From a virus, in the IMG/VR virus record IMGVR_UViG_3300038441_000042, positions 1 through 21,491 of that record: a stretch of DNA of 21,491 bases. One strand, given 5' to 3'. This document shows positions 1 to 11,200 of this stretch, one piece after another. Position 1 is the first letter of the stretch; every line of letters begins with the position of its first letter. The notes beneath the pieces were generated by a model that did not search any database, was not told the origin of the DNA, and saw only the letters and a program-made list of their open reading frames with translations. The translations under genes and the position numbers were made by a program.

Positions 1-1843
1 TATTGGTGTCTCCCGAGAATGTCATGACCGGGTTGTCAAGAGGTAGGATAGTCACCTCTTCAATAGAGGTCCTCGTCCCCGAGCTTCCCTGGTTCTGAAT
101 GACGAACCCTGTCGACTTTCCTTCAGTGATCGGACTGGAGATGTTCTGGTCGATCTTCAGCACTCCGTTTACATAAGCTCTCAATTTCGTCTTAGACAGT
201 CTCATCTCCATGATGGTCCCGTTTGCGAAATCGCACGCTACAGGAGTTGTAGAAACTCCGTGAGCGACTGTCGATACCGTGCTTGCGATGCAGTCGATGA
301 ACATACCCACCTCATAGTCATCTCCATCGTGTCCAGCTACTAGCCAAACACCCTGGTCTGCTGCGGTTCTGATCTTCGCCTTGACGGTAATCTCCTGACC
401 GGGTACATCAACTAGACCCAATCCGTACTGTGAGACAGTCAAAGTTCTCGCCATGCCGTCTTCGCAGTAGATCACGTCATCGTCATTGTCGAGCCACTCC
501 CCGTAGTTGACGGTTCGTGTCGGACTTGTCCCCGCCAGTTTGATCAGTGCGCTGTTGCGACTGAAGTCGTCTTTGACATACTCCTTGCCGACATATGAGT
601 TTCTTAGAGTGAACTTGCCTTGGTAGTCGAACGTGAAGATAACTCCCTCTGCAAGAGCAAGCTCTCCGAACAGTTCCCAAGGGGCTGTATCATGTAGGAA
701 CACAACAGGGTAGTTCCTTGTTGTATCTACATCAATCACCATATCCGCATACCTGATCCCCGCATATGACAGAAGCTCTACAAACGGCACAGTCACGTTC
801 GTATCCTCCCATACCCTCCCGAAATCCTCAGGCACATCTTGAAGGAACTTTGAGAAGTCTCTACAGTTGACAGTTACAGACATGCTGCTTCCGTCTTCAT
901 TCCACTCATCAGTCCAGAAGACACCCATCTGCACTTCCTCGCCGCCAGCTTGAATGCGAGGCGTCACCTTGCAGTTCTCAACGAGATACTGAGAGAAATC
1001 TCCGTCCCCGTTCATGCAGAACTCCTGGCCCGTATTGTCCAGTTCGAAGTCGAAGCTGTTGGCTGATGTTGTTCCAATAGGTCGCTGACCCTCGTACTGC
1101 TCACGAACCTCGCTAACATCAGATGACACGATATAATCGTGCTGACTGAAAGTCTTTGTGAAGAATGCGTTGAACTCACTCAATCTCGCATAGTCTCCAG
1201 CAATTCTTGTCGAGTAGATAGTTGCCCTCAGTCCGTACACCTCAATGTCATCATCCAATGAGACGCTGACGGTGTACTCGTCTTCACCAAGAAGGTAAGG
1301 GGTATCCCAGATATCGATCCACTCCCCCTCCCCGTCTTTGTAAGCGGCATTGATGGATTTCATATTCGGGTAAGCCTCATCGAAGAACAGAGTCAGGTCG
1401 TTCGCCAGTCTTCCCTTCGGGGTTGTACCGTCGTCTTCAAACCACTCGCTCTTCACCCACTGAGGCGCAGCAAACACCCCTGTGGAGTCGTTAGAGCGCT
1501 CGCTGCTCCACCAGCCAAGCTCTAGGTCATCTACATGATCGGGGTCAATACAGCGGTATGTAGCGCCTGTGTCTTTGCTCTCTAGCTGCGCTCCCGCATC
1601 ACAAACCAGCCATTTGAGGGTGTTGTGGTTCTTGTTGTTGAACGCCTGGTCTGCTTTCCAGAAGTCAACAAGATCCTTCTTGATGAAGTTCTCGATACTC
1701 CGTGACTCGTCTTTAACAGACGACGCACTGCAAACTTGATGATCGTTGAATCGGTTGTTGCCGAATTCGATCTCCAATGTCATTCCGATTTCAATTGCAT
1801 CCTTGTTGAATTCGGCCACGAAGTCTTCATGTGCCTGCTTCAT
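1..1843 (-). CDS. Large minor tail (hub/tail-tip-like) protein, partial, runs off left edge
   Basis: An open frame begins at the ATG at 1843 and stays open through position 1 (614 codons), so the C-terminus is missing. The ATG overlaps the stop of the preceding gene (TAATG), with a GGAG about 11 bases upstream. Residues about 238-268 (DYIVSSDVSEVREQ, then PIGTTSANSFDFELDN) resemble the conserved hub region of siphophage tail proteins. Residues about 480-600 (QEITVKAKIRT, VWLVAGHDGDDYEVGMFID, LRAYVNGVLKIDQ) look like a concanavalin A/LamG-type beta sandwich, which would suit sugar binding. The first 230 residues are acidic and rich in Trp and Asp, and I do not recognise them. Position after the tape measure and a small tail gene suits a tail-tip structural protein contacting the host surface. 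The structural role is well supported by context; the LamG assignment is by eye. Confidence 0.85.
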   Translation of the reverse strand, partial: MKQAHEDFVAEFNKDAIEIGMTLEIEFGNNRFNDHQVCSASSVKDESRSIENFIKKDLVDFWKADQAFNNKNHNTLKWLVCDAGAQLESKDTGATYRCIDPDHVDDLELGWWSSERSNDSTGVFAAPQWVKSEWFEDDGTTPKGRLANDLTLFFDEAYPNMKSINAAYKDGEGEWIDIWDTPYLLGEDEYTVSVSLDDDIEVYGLRATIYSTRIAGDYARLSEFNAFFTKTFSQHDYIVSSDVSEVREQYEGQRPIGTTSANSFDFELDNTGQEFCMNGDGDFSQYLVENCKVTPRIQAGGEEVQMGVFWTDEWNEDGSSMSVTVNCRDFSKFLQDVPEDFGRVWEDTNVTVPFVELLSYAGIRYADMVIDVDTTRNYPVVFLHDTAPWELFGELALAEGVIFTFDYQGKFTLRNSYVGKEYVKDDFSRNSALIKLAGTSPTRTVNYGEWLDNDDDVIYCEDGMARTLTVSQYGLGLVDVPGQEITVKAKIRTAADQGVWLVAGHDGDDYEVGMFIDCIASTVSTVAHGVSTTPVACDFANGTIMEMRLSKTKLRAYVNGVLKIDQNISSPITEGKSTGFVIQNQGSSGTRTSIEEVTILPLDNPVMTFSGDTN

Positions 1844-2268
1844 TATTCGATCTGCTCCAGTTCAAGATTTACCTTCCATCTCCAGTTAGTTAGGTCCCCT
1901 CGTCTATGAGAGACCTCACTGGAGAAGTCGGTTACGAACACCTGATACGACTGACTGTTCACTACTGGCCCTTCTCTAGAAGAAGTAGTGAACACCAGCG
2001 GCCTTCCGTCAGTAGCCATAGAACTCAATTCGTAGAATCCAGCGCCCCCATCGAACGACTGATCACTCGACCAAGGCATGTAGTCCCATGAGATCGACCA
2101 ACGGGAAGTAGACGGCTTCATGATGAAGCGCTTCTTCTTCCCGCCAGCAAGAGTCTTGTCGATCAATCTTGGGTCGCTTGCTGTACTCACGGGGGAACGT
2201 GACTCCTCGCACATAGGTACGAGGGTGTCTCCGATAAACCCTAGGGAAATCAATGCTGGTTGGTACAC
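1843..2268 (-). CDS. Minor tail protein (distal-tail candidate), 141 aa
   Basis: This 141-residue protein starts at a GTG that shares one base with the tape measure stop (TAGTG), so translation is probably coupled; a GGGAG lies about 10 bases upstream. It contains SRWSISWDYMPW, FDGGAGFYELSSMATDG, YQVFVTDFSSEV and NWRWKVNLELEQ. The W-x-I-S-W core is a pattern I associate with small beta-rich minor tail proteins encoded just after the tape measure in siphophages, but no enzyme motif is visible. In the usual gene order this slot holds a distal tail or tail-tip adaptor protein joining the tube to the hub. The next gene overlaps its stop codon. A tail role is likely; the exact component is inferred from position. 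Confidence 0.8.
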   Translation of the reverse strand: MYQPALISLGFIGDTLVPMCEESRSPVSTASDPRLIDKTLAGGKKKRFIMKPSTSRWSISWDYMPWSSDQSFDGGAGFYELSSMATDGRPLVFTTSSREGPVVNSQSYQVFVTDFSSEVSHRRGDLTNWRWKVNLELEQIE

Positions 2269-5200
2269 TACTTAGTCACTCCCTTGAAGGAGGTCTTTGT
2301 GACACCCCTTGCCTTTTGAATCTTAGGAACAATATCCTGCTCCAGCTTCAACTGAAGCTTCTCCAGTTCACGATCTGTTCCGAAGAACCCGCCTTCGAAG
2401 TGAAGATTGATCTCCACATCTCCACCAACACTACCAGCATTCAGTGCATCTGTCAGCTTTTTCGTTAAAACGGTTTCGCCCTTGTGGACCTGAGCAACAC
2501 CGTCTTGCACAACATATCCACCAGTATCCATTGCAGGAAGAACCAATCCGCCCTTGTGGTATTCCTTGATTGAGTCATACACACCCATCCACTTAGCAAT
2601 GTACTTTCTCATAGTCAGCGGGTTGCCGTAGCCCATTTCCTTGTCCCAGTTTCCTGAGGCGAAGACAGCAGGGTTGTACCAGTTTCCAGGCACAGCACGA
2701 AGATCGTTGTTGTAAGACGCAAGGAAGCGCCTTACGTCTGACGCCGCTCTCGCATCCTGAACACTCGCCGGGGCCATAGCTGCATTAGCGTATCCTCCGT
2801 AGTTGTTCCATGTTCCGTTGACGTACTGGTATGCTCCTGAAGCTGTTGAGTACTTGTTGCGTGCCTGGTAGTTTCCGCCTGATTCAAGAGTTCTAATGGT
2901 CTTCAGGATTCTCGCCATCGGCCCCGCAGGAGTTGAAGTGTTTGCATTACCCAACCCCGGAATCATCGATCCTGTTGAACCGCCTGAAACCAGTCCAGGC
3001 CGGATTACAAGTCCGCTTGGACTTGTTGATCCTGCACCAATTCCCATGTTCGCAAGAGGGTTGCCCTTGCGCATTGCAGCTCTCCAAGCCTTCGCCTCGA
3101 CAGGCTGTACGTGCCAAGGCTCGTAACTCATAGGCCATTCAAGTCCGTACTTAGCTCCCGCTGCTCTTTGTGCAGCAGTTGTTGAAGACGGAGCCAAGTC
3201 GATGGCAAGACCAAAGTTATGCATAGATGAGCCAGGAGGCGCAGCTTGTGCTTGGCCCGGAACTCTCGCTAGCCAACGGGCGTATAGGCGAGCCTGCTCT
3301 GCCATAGTTCTGAACCCAGAACCGATTGAGAACTTGCCTCCCATTTCCTTGTTCCACGCCTGGAATCTACGTACGAACTCAGGAAGAAGCCCAGATGCAA
3401 ACTCTCCTGGCGCAATCGCTCCTCCCGCCATAGATGTATCCATGACAGAACCGGCAGCAGCACGCAGTGCAGACTTGTAGTCGTCTACACTGTACTTTCT
3501 CGTACCGAACTTGAGCTTAGCCTTGCCCTTACCCCAAAGATCAGCGGCCTTCTTGAAAGAGCTTCTTGTTGCGTTTCCAACAGCAGCTTTCATTCCCTTT
3601 GTTGCCTTAGGAGAAACATATCCCCCTGTGTGGAAGAAAGGCATCTCATCTCCAGCCCCGCTGTTGAGTCTGTCTAGGAACCCAGTTCCTAGTTTCTGAA
3701 CAGTTGAGCGCTTGACAACGTACTCTCCGCTCTGAAGAGTTGCGGGAATGTCATGTGCGTTTGAGTTCTTAGGACCGACGTGCCCGCCTGTGTGAAGATG
3801 AGCCGTAGAACCTGTTGTTCCAGTTGTAGGCAATCCACCAGTTGACGGGTATGCTTGCCAGTATCCAGGGTTGTTTGAAGCGGAAGCCCCACCGTTCGGA
3901 CCAGCACTCGACTTGTCTGATGCAACAATGTCAATACCAAGAGCAGCAGCAAAGAACTTCATAGCTGCATCTCCTGACCAGTAAGCCTCTTCAGCTACCT
4001 GCTTCTTTGTTGCAGCGAACGCATCTCCCCAGCCCTTGTTCCAGTTTGCAGCTTGATCAGCACCGATCTTGCCGTAGCCGTTGGTGAACTCCATCATCTT
4101 GTTCTGGATGGCCTGGTGCATCAACTGCGCAGCAGCGACGTTCTTCGGAATGTACTCAGTCATGAGATCTAGCTGCTTCTGCAACTGATCCTTGCGTACA
4201 GCAAGAATCTTCTGAAGGTTGTCCTTCTCAATCTCAAGCCGCTTCCGGGCCTCGTCTCTTGTGCGGTCCGTCAACTGCTGCTGACGGTCCTTATCTACCT
4301 CCTGCTCTTCCTTGTCGAGATCGTTCATATCTCGCTGGTGATCGTAAGTTAGCTGCTTAGCTTCATCGTATCTTCCCTCGTAGATCGCCGCATCATAGTC
4401 GGCGTGGTACTTGAGAAGAGCAGCCTTTCGCTGCTGACGAAGCTCATCCTTGCGGGCAAGGTAGTCCAAATCCTCTGAACGCTTGCGCTCAGCGTCAACC
4501 TCGTCGTCAATCGCCTTGATGCGCTTATCGACGCCCTCAATTAGACCCTCTGAATACTTGTCAAAGGCGTCTAGAGCGGCTTCCTTCCAGCCATCAACAA
4601 TCTTCTGTAGCTGCCCCTGGAAAGCACTGATGAAGTTCTGTACTGCTTCCTTACCCTTATCCTCAGCCTCTCCTGGGTCTACTTCGGGGGCAGGAACATT
4701 AGGCGTATCTGCACCCTCTTCAACGCCCTTGTTGAAGTCGTCCTTTGACTTCTTACCCTTCTTCTTGCTCTTCAGAGGATCGGGACCAACCCAGTTGTCG
4801 ATCTTCTCGGCAAAGCCATCGACAAAATTATCTGTGTTTGTGTTCCACTGCTTGAGAGACTTCTCCCAGCCCTTCATGAAATCAAGGCCAGGTACCTTCC
4901 CAACGAATCCCGCAATCTTTCCAAGACCGTTCAGAACACCCTTGATTCCCTGTGCCCATACACGGACAAGAATCATAACCATGTTCGTCCAGAGCTTCTT
5001 GATGCCCCAAACAACAATCTCGAAAATCTTCTTCATTCCCTCCCAAGCATCCGACCAATCACCTGACAGAACAGCCATGATGACACGGAACACCTGAACG
5101 AAAACGAAGATGATCTTTGTAATTACCTGCATGACGCCAGAGACAACCGGAGTGATTGTACGTACAATCAGAGCGATAAGCTGAAATACCTTGCCGATAA

Positions 5201-8200
5201 TCTCACCGACGTTCTTCCACATGCTACCCGTCTGATTTGCACCGTTGTCCTGAGTTCCACTGATGGCATCCCAAAGTCCGACGATAGGCTCCTTTACGGC
5301 GTCCCAAAGTCCCTTGAAGGCCTTCTTAACGGCGTCGATTCCATCCTGTGCTGCGTTCTTCCACTTATTGAAATTGATTACAAGCACGGCAATTGCAGCA
5401 GCAATAACGGCAACTACAGCAATGATAGGAGCGGCAGCAACCACCAACTGGGGAATAGAGCCAGAGAATGCACTTATAAGTCCCGCAACTGGTCCGGTTG
5501 CTCCCTCGGCTGCTGCTCCTACTCCCGCAGTAGCACCTTCTAGTCCTGCCATTCCTGTCGAAGCCTTCTTCAACGGGTTGATCATGTTAATTAGGTTTAC
5601 GGGGTTGAGAAGCCCACCCTTCTTCTTGGTGTAGTCTCCCTTGACTGCTGATCCAGCCTTCTTGATTCCACGACGAATACGTCCACGTCCAGCAACAGGA
5701 AGTACAGCATCGTCGGCCTCGTCAATGAGCGCTGCCTTGTTGCCCTCCCACTTGAAGCGTGACTTCTCTGTACCGACCATTCCGGCATTCTCAATGTCGT
5801 CAAGGTCGTCGTAAATATCAGCGTGAGCGGCAGCGTTACGTGCTGCGGCAGCCTCAGCTAGAGCCTCCGTCTCCTTGTTACGACGGTATGACTCTTCTAG
5901 CTCAGCGAGAATAGCTGCACGCTCAGCCTCTTCAATGTCCGACATATCAAGCATTGAAGCAGCTTTCTCCGCCTGGGCTGCCTTGGCTGCACGGTACTCA
6001 GCAAGAGACTTGTACTCGACAAGCTCCTTGGTATCTAGATCGAATACCTCGTACACCTTTGTGTGTGCTGACTCAAATGCTTCCTGTGCGGCAGTTAGCT
6101 CCTTCTGGGCCTCTTCAGCCTCAGCTAGAATCTTCTTCTTTGCTGCCCCGATCTTGGCTGCTCGACGTGAGCGCCAGCTACGGTGAGCCTTTGCCTCCTG
6201 AGCATCAAGACGGTCTGCTTCAGACTCAAGGTCTGCTAGAACGTCTTCAGCCTTTGCCACCCGCTTCTTTGTCTTCTCAACCTCTTCAATCTCGGGGATT
6301 GCGTCAGTTACTTCCTGCTCTGTTAGAACAGCAATTCTCTTGCGGTTAGTATCTAGGCTCTTCTCAGCAGACTCTAGGTTTGAGCGGTGGGCGTTCAGTT
6401 TGGCATCTAGCCTGCTCTTCGTGTCGTTATCAAACGTACCATCAAGAATACGAGCAGCAATCTCGTCCTTGATCTTATTCATTTCGGCCTTGGCGTGAGA
6501 GATATTGTCATTGGCCGCATCAACAGCCTTCCAGGCCCGCTTGACCTTCTCTTCGTTGACACTTGAAGCTGTACGAGAAATCTTCTCAGCGGCCTTTACG
6601 TCATCGTCAATGACAGGAGCGAAGCCTGAAGTAAGGTCGTCCACCATTGACTCGACCCCGTTCACCTTCTTCTGATTTACCTTCTTACGTGCTTGCTCGT
6701 TTACAGAGTCATCTAGGCTCAAATCCTTCTGACGTGTACGGTTATCATTGGTGCTTACACGGCCGTCACGTCCCGCTGCTGCGCTCTCTGCGGCTGCTCT
6801 AGCGTTTGTGGCCTGTCCGGTGTAGATAGAAGCCTCAGCGAACTGACGCTGAATTGCATCATTCACCTCAACTAGCTTCCCGGCATATGCCTCAGCAATA
6901 TCGTCTCCCATTTCAGGGTGGTACTGCTTCACAACCTTGAGTGCGTTCTTGACAGTCTTCTCCTCGTTGTTCGCCATGAACTCATGTAGGCTGTCTGCCA
7001 TTTCAGGCGACAGGTTTCCTACAAGTTTATCTAGCTGACGAGGTGTGAACATACGTCCATCGGGACCCTCTAGCTTGCTCATGAACTGACCATTGCGCTT
7101 ACGCTGCGGCTTAAGGGCTTCCTCAAGGACGTTCATATCGTCCCCGCCATCAACGAAGTCCTTTGTTAGTGCGTTTACAGCACGGCTAGCGCCACGCTTG
7201 TTAGCCTCAGACTTCTTGATACGGCTCTCAGCACGAGCAATCTCGTCATCGTATGCCTTCTTACGGTAGTTGTCTGCTAGAGAAGTTTTCTTAGCCTCAG
7301 CCTTACGACGCTCGGCGGCAATATTCTCTTCTAGTCTCTGAGCATCACGTAGCTCTTCGTCAGCGAACTTCTGCTTGATGGCCTTACGTGCGTTAATAGA
7401 CCCCTTACCTACAGCGGGGTTAGCCTTGAGTTCATTTTCAAGAGCCTTATTGCGGATCGTACGCTCCTTAGCATGACGAGTCTCTAGCGCCTCAATTCGA
7501 TCCTCTGTTGCACTGTCGATCTGATCGAACAAGTTCTGCTCATCGGCAGCTAGCTGCTTAAGCTTTCCTCTGTAATCAGCGATACGGGCCTTGTCTCTGT
7601 TGATCTGATCCTGAGCAGCACGAACTGAAGCCTGTGCTTCATCAAGCATGGCTGCACGCTGCCCAGTTCCCTTCTTCAGACGTGAGGCTCCTTCTCCCTC
7701 AAACTTGGGCTTTCCAACTGTCTGGGCACGGAGAGCATTTCTCTTAGCCTGCTTGCGGAATGTTGCTGTGTCGTCAGGATTTGCTCCAGGCAGCCCTTGT
7801 GAGATTTCAGCAGCCAGTTCGTTGACGATTGACATTGCGTCATCTTCGTAGCCTGTCTTACCAACTAGATCACGGAACACTCCACGGAAGCCCTGCTTTC
7901 CTCCCCGTGACTTTCCGCTCATCGGATTGCCCTCATACATGTCCCCGAATAGAGCGCTAGCTAGTGTCTTCTTAAGCTCTTCGGGCATACCGAATTCATC
8001 AGCGTATGCAGAAATATTTCCTGATGCTCTCGCTGACTTGATCCAGTTCTCAATAAAGCTCTTTGAGCGCTCGGCGTTCTTTCTTCTGATGCTGACATTA
8101 GTAGCCTCAGTACGAGCCTTCATCTGATTCAAGGCCTTCTCTGCTTTGGCTGCATTCTCAGGACTGTAACGCTTCTTAGCTGCGATCTTCTCTAGACGTG

Positions 8201-11200
8201 AAACTTCTGAAGGATCAAGCCCAATCTCCTCCAGAATATCTGGAGCAGCAGTCTTGATAGACTTGTCAATAAGCGCCGGACCTCTTGACTCAGGGAAGTT
8301 CTTCTTCATGTAGTAGTTAATATCTGAGTCAGAGTGCTGACGCACCCATGACTTAGAATCAAGCAGTTTCGGAGTACGAGCAGTTCCGTCAGCACGCTTT
8401 GCATACTTCCAAGACTTACCGGGGTTCAACTCGTTGTTGAGCGCAATAGCCATAGAAGCTAACTCTTCACGCTTCTTCTCAAGCCTGCTGAGAAGCTTGC
8501 CGTTCGGGTTCTTCTCCTTGCGAAGCTCCTTGATCTTCTTCGTTACCTTATCATATTCCTTTTCAGTGTCCTGCATCGACTTGCCGTAGATGTTCTTCTT
8601 TACACTGTTGACATACCTCTCGACCTCTTCAGCAATAGGTGAGTTCTTCTTCGCCCACTCAACAGGATCATTACCACGACGAGCGGCAGCCATAGCCTTC
8701 TCAATCTCTTTTCTCCAACGGGCATCATCCATGTCGTTGACGTTCTTCAGCACACCTTCGTTGAGTCCATCACGCAGTTCGTCGTAGATACGACCTGTTC
8801 TCAACTGAGGAAGTCCATCAGATGAAAGCTCAGCTAGCTTCTCAATTACTGCACTGAGAGGCTTGTTGTTCTTTCTTCCGTTCTTAGGTGACTTCGTAAC
8901 ATTCAGTGCCTCAAGACCAACATCATCTACAATGCCATTAGAGGCATCTAGAGCGCCCTTGATAACGTCGTGAAGCTGCTCTGGCTCTCCGTTACGGAAA
9001 TCTCTCAAGATGCCGTCTAGATTCACGTCAGGACGTGCTAGAGAATCATCTAGAGACTCGTAGAACTTGTTCAGACGCCCCTCGTACTCAGTTAGACGGT
9101 CGCCAACATCTTCGATGCCTAGATCGGGACGAACTGGTAGAGGCACACCGAATGTCTCTTGGAAGCCGAGGATCTTCGAACGGATATCAGCGACTCTCTC
9201 ACGGCCCGCCTTCACTTCGCTCAGGTCAGCCTCGCCTAGACCCTTCTCACCCTCAAGGACGGATAGGGCCTGGATTGAATCTGCGTCGAACTTATCTACC
9301 TGCTTCTGCGCCTTGTCGATCTTCTTCTGTAGGCTGTCTGCCTTCTTCTCGTTGAGGATCTTCTTCTTGGTAATAACACGCCCCGCATCTTCTGACATTG
9401 AAGCGCTGGCGATATCCCTAGCAGCCTGCTTACGGCGTGCATCCATACGCTTGGACAGTTCAGTATCAACAACGTCATCTGGGACAGTCGGTCCTGACTT
9501 ACCTCCCCCGCCTAGATCGACACTATCATCAATTGCAGCACCCTGTGCACGGGCAGCGTTAAGTCGCTCCTGCGCAGCAGTATTCGCATCAGTAGCCTTT
9601 GTCTGTGCCTCAGTTGTATGTATTCTCTTATTAGCTAGGTCATTAAGAGTCTTCTCAATATCAGGCAGGAGCTTCTTGTCTCCTGTCTCGTCAAAAGCTG
9701 CCGTAAGCTCGTTCAACTTGGTGATCAACGGGTTTACACCGTTGGCTGTATCGATAAAGCGGCTGCGCATACCGAAGATAAGCCCAAATGGCTTCATAAG
9801 CCCCTTGGCAATCGTTCCAAGGAACACAAGAGACTGTCCGTAGACATACACAGCGGGACCGACAAGAGCGATAGCTGCTACTAGCATGAGGATCTTCTTC
9901 TTCGTCCCCTCGCTCATCCCCTCAAACTTGTCAACGACCTCGTTGATCTTCGTAAGCACCTTCGTAGCGACAGGGATGAGCTTCTTGCCTAGATCCTGTC
10001 CTGCGTTGATAAGGTCCTGAACCTGTGACTGGAACTCGACAGTAGGATCGTTGAGTACGATCCCGATCTGCTTCTTCCAGTTCTGCATTGCAGCAGACGA
10101 CTCATCACGGGCAATACCCATTGCCTTAGCCAAGTCCTGACCTGAGGCTGTTGTCTGATCCATGCTCTTCGATAGAGACTCTAGAAGCGCAACACCCTGG
10201 CCTGAACGCTCGCCTCCGAACATGTTGCGGATAAGCGTTACTGCCTGTTCCTGGCCTGTGATAAGACTGCCCTGCTCTGAGTTAAGCACCTGATATGCCT
10301 GAGCTAGCTGGCTCACCATATCTACAGCATCACGCATCTTGCCAGTCTTAGGATCGTTGAAGCTCAACCCCAATCCGGTTGTCTTGTTGATCTCCTCAAA
10401 TGTGTCCTTCAACGCCTTCAGCCTGTTTCCGCTGCTGTCGTTGTTCACAAGAGCAAGGGCTGGCGCTAGCTTGGTGAACGAGGCACGCAGCGCATTGGCA
10501 GCTTCTGAGGCCGGGAAACCAGCCTGTGTGATGCCCGAGAGAAGCGCAGCAGTCTCAGTTGCGCTTGCTCCAAGCTGCTTTGTCAACGGATAGATCTTCG
10601 GGAACGACTCAGCGATATCCTGCATGGACAGGTTCGTCTGGTCTTCAATCATGTTGAACTTCGCCAGTGTTTCCGTCAGTTCGTTTCCGACGATTCCACC
10701 TTGACGCAGAACCCGAACAACCTCAGCAGCCTTTGTCGTATCGATATCTCCGAGTGCAGCAAACTTGACAGTTGCGTCGGTCAGTTCTGCAATGTCTGTG
10801 TTCTTGAATCCGATCTGTGCGAAGATGCCCTGGATCTCCTTGATCTCAGAACGAGCCTTTCCAAAGCCCTTCTGCATCTCGCCCTCAAACATGCCTCCAC
10901 CCGACAAAGCCTTGGACTGCTTGTCCAAGTACTCCATGTCCTTAGCGACCTGCTTGACTCCCTGGCCCTGATCAACCAGCTTCTTAAGCTGTAGCTCGAC
11001 CTTGCCGATCTCCATGGCGGACTTGAAACTCAGGGCAGCGATAGCTACAAGAGGGGCAGTGATACCCACCATCATCTGACGACCCGTCCACTGTGCGTTC
11101 TTGCCCACGTTCTGTAGGTTGTTCGCCATATTTGCGAAGGTTCTTGTAGCCAAGTTAGCCTTCATCATGAAGCGCTCCATCTTCAATGAAGCGTCGTCAA

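Noticed and set aside
4483-5097. 204-codon plus-strand ORF
   Set aside because: Antisense shadow of the tape measure frame; Ser/Pro/Phe-rich composition and no homologous pattern.
9067-9843. 258-codon plus-strand ORF rich in Ser, Arg and Pro
   Set aside because: It lies fully antisense to the tape measure gene, has biased low-complexity composition typical of a shadow frame, and has no ribosome binding site or recognisable motif.
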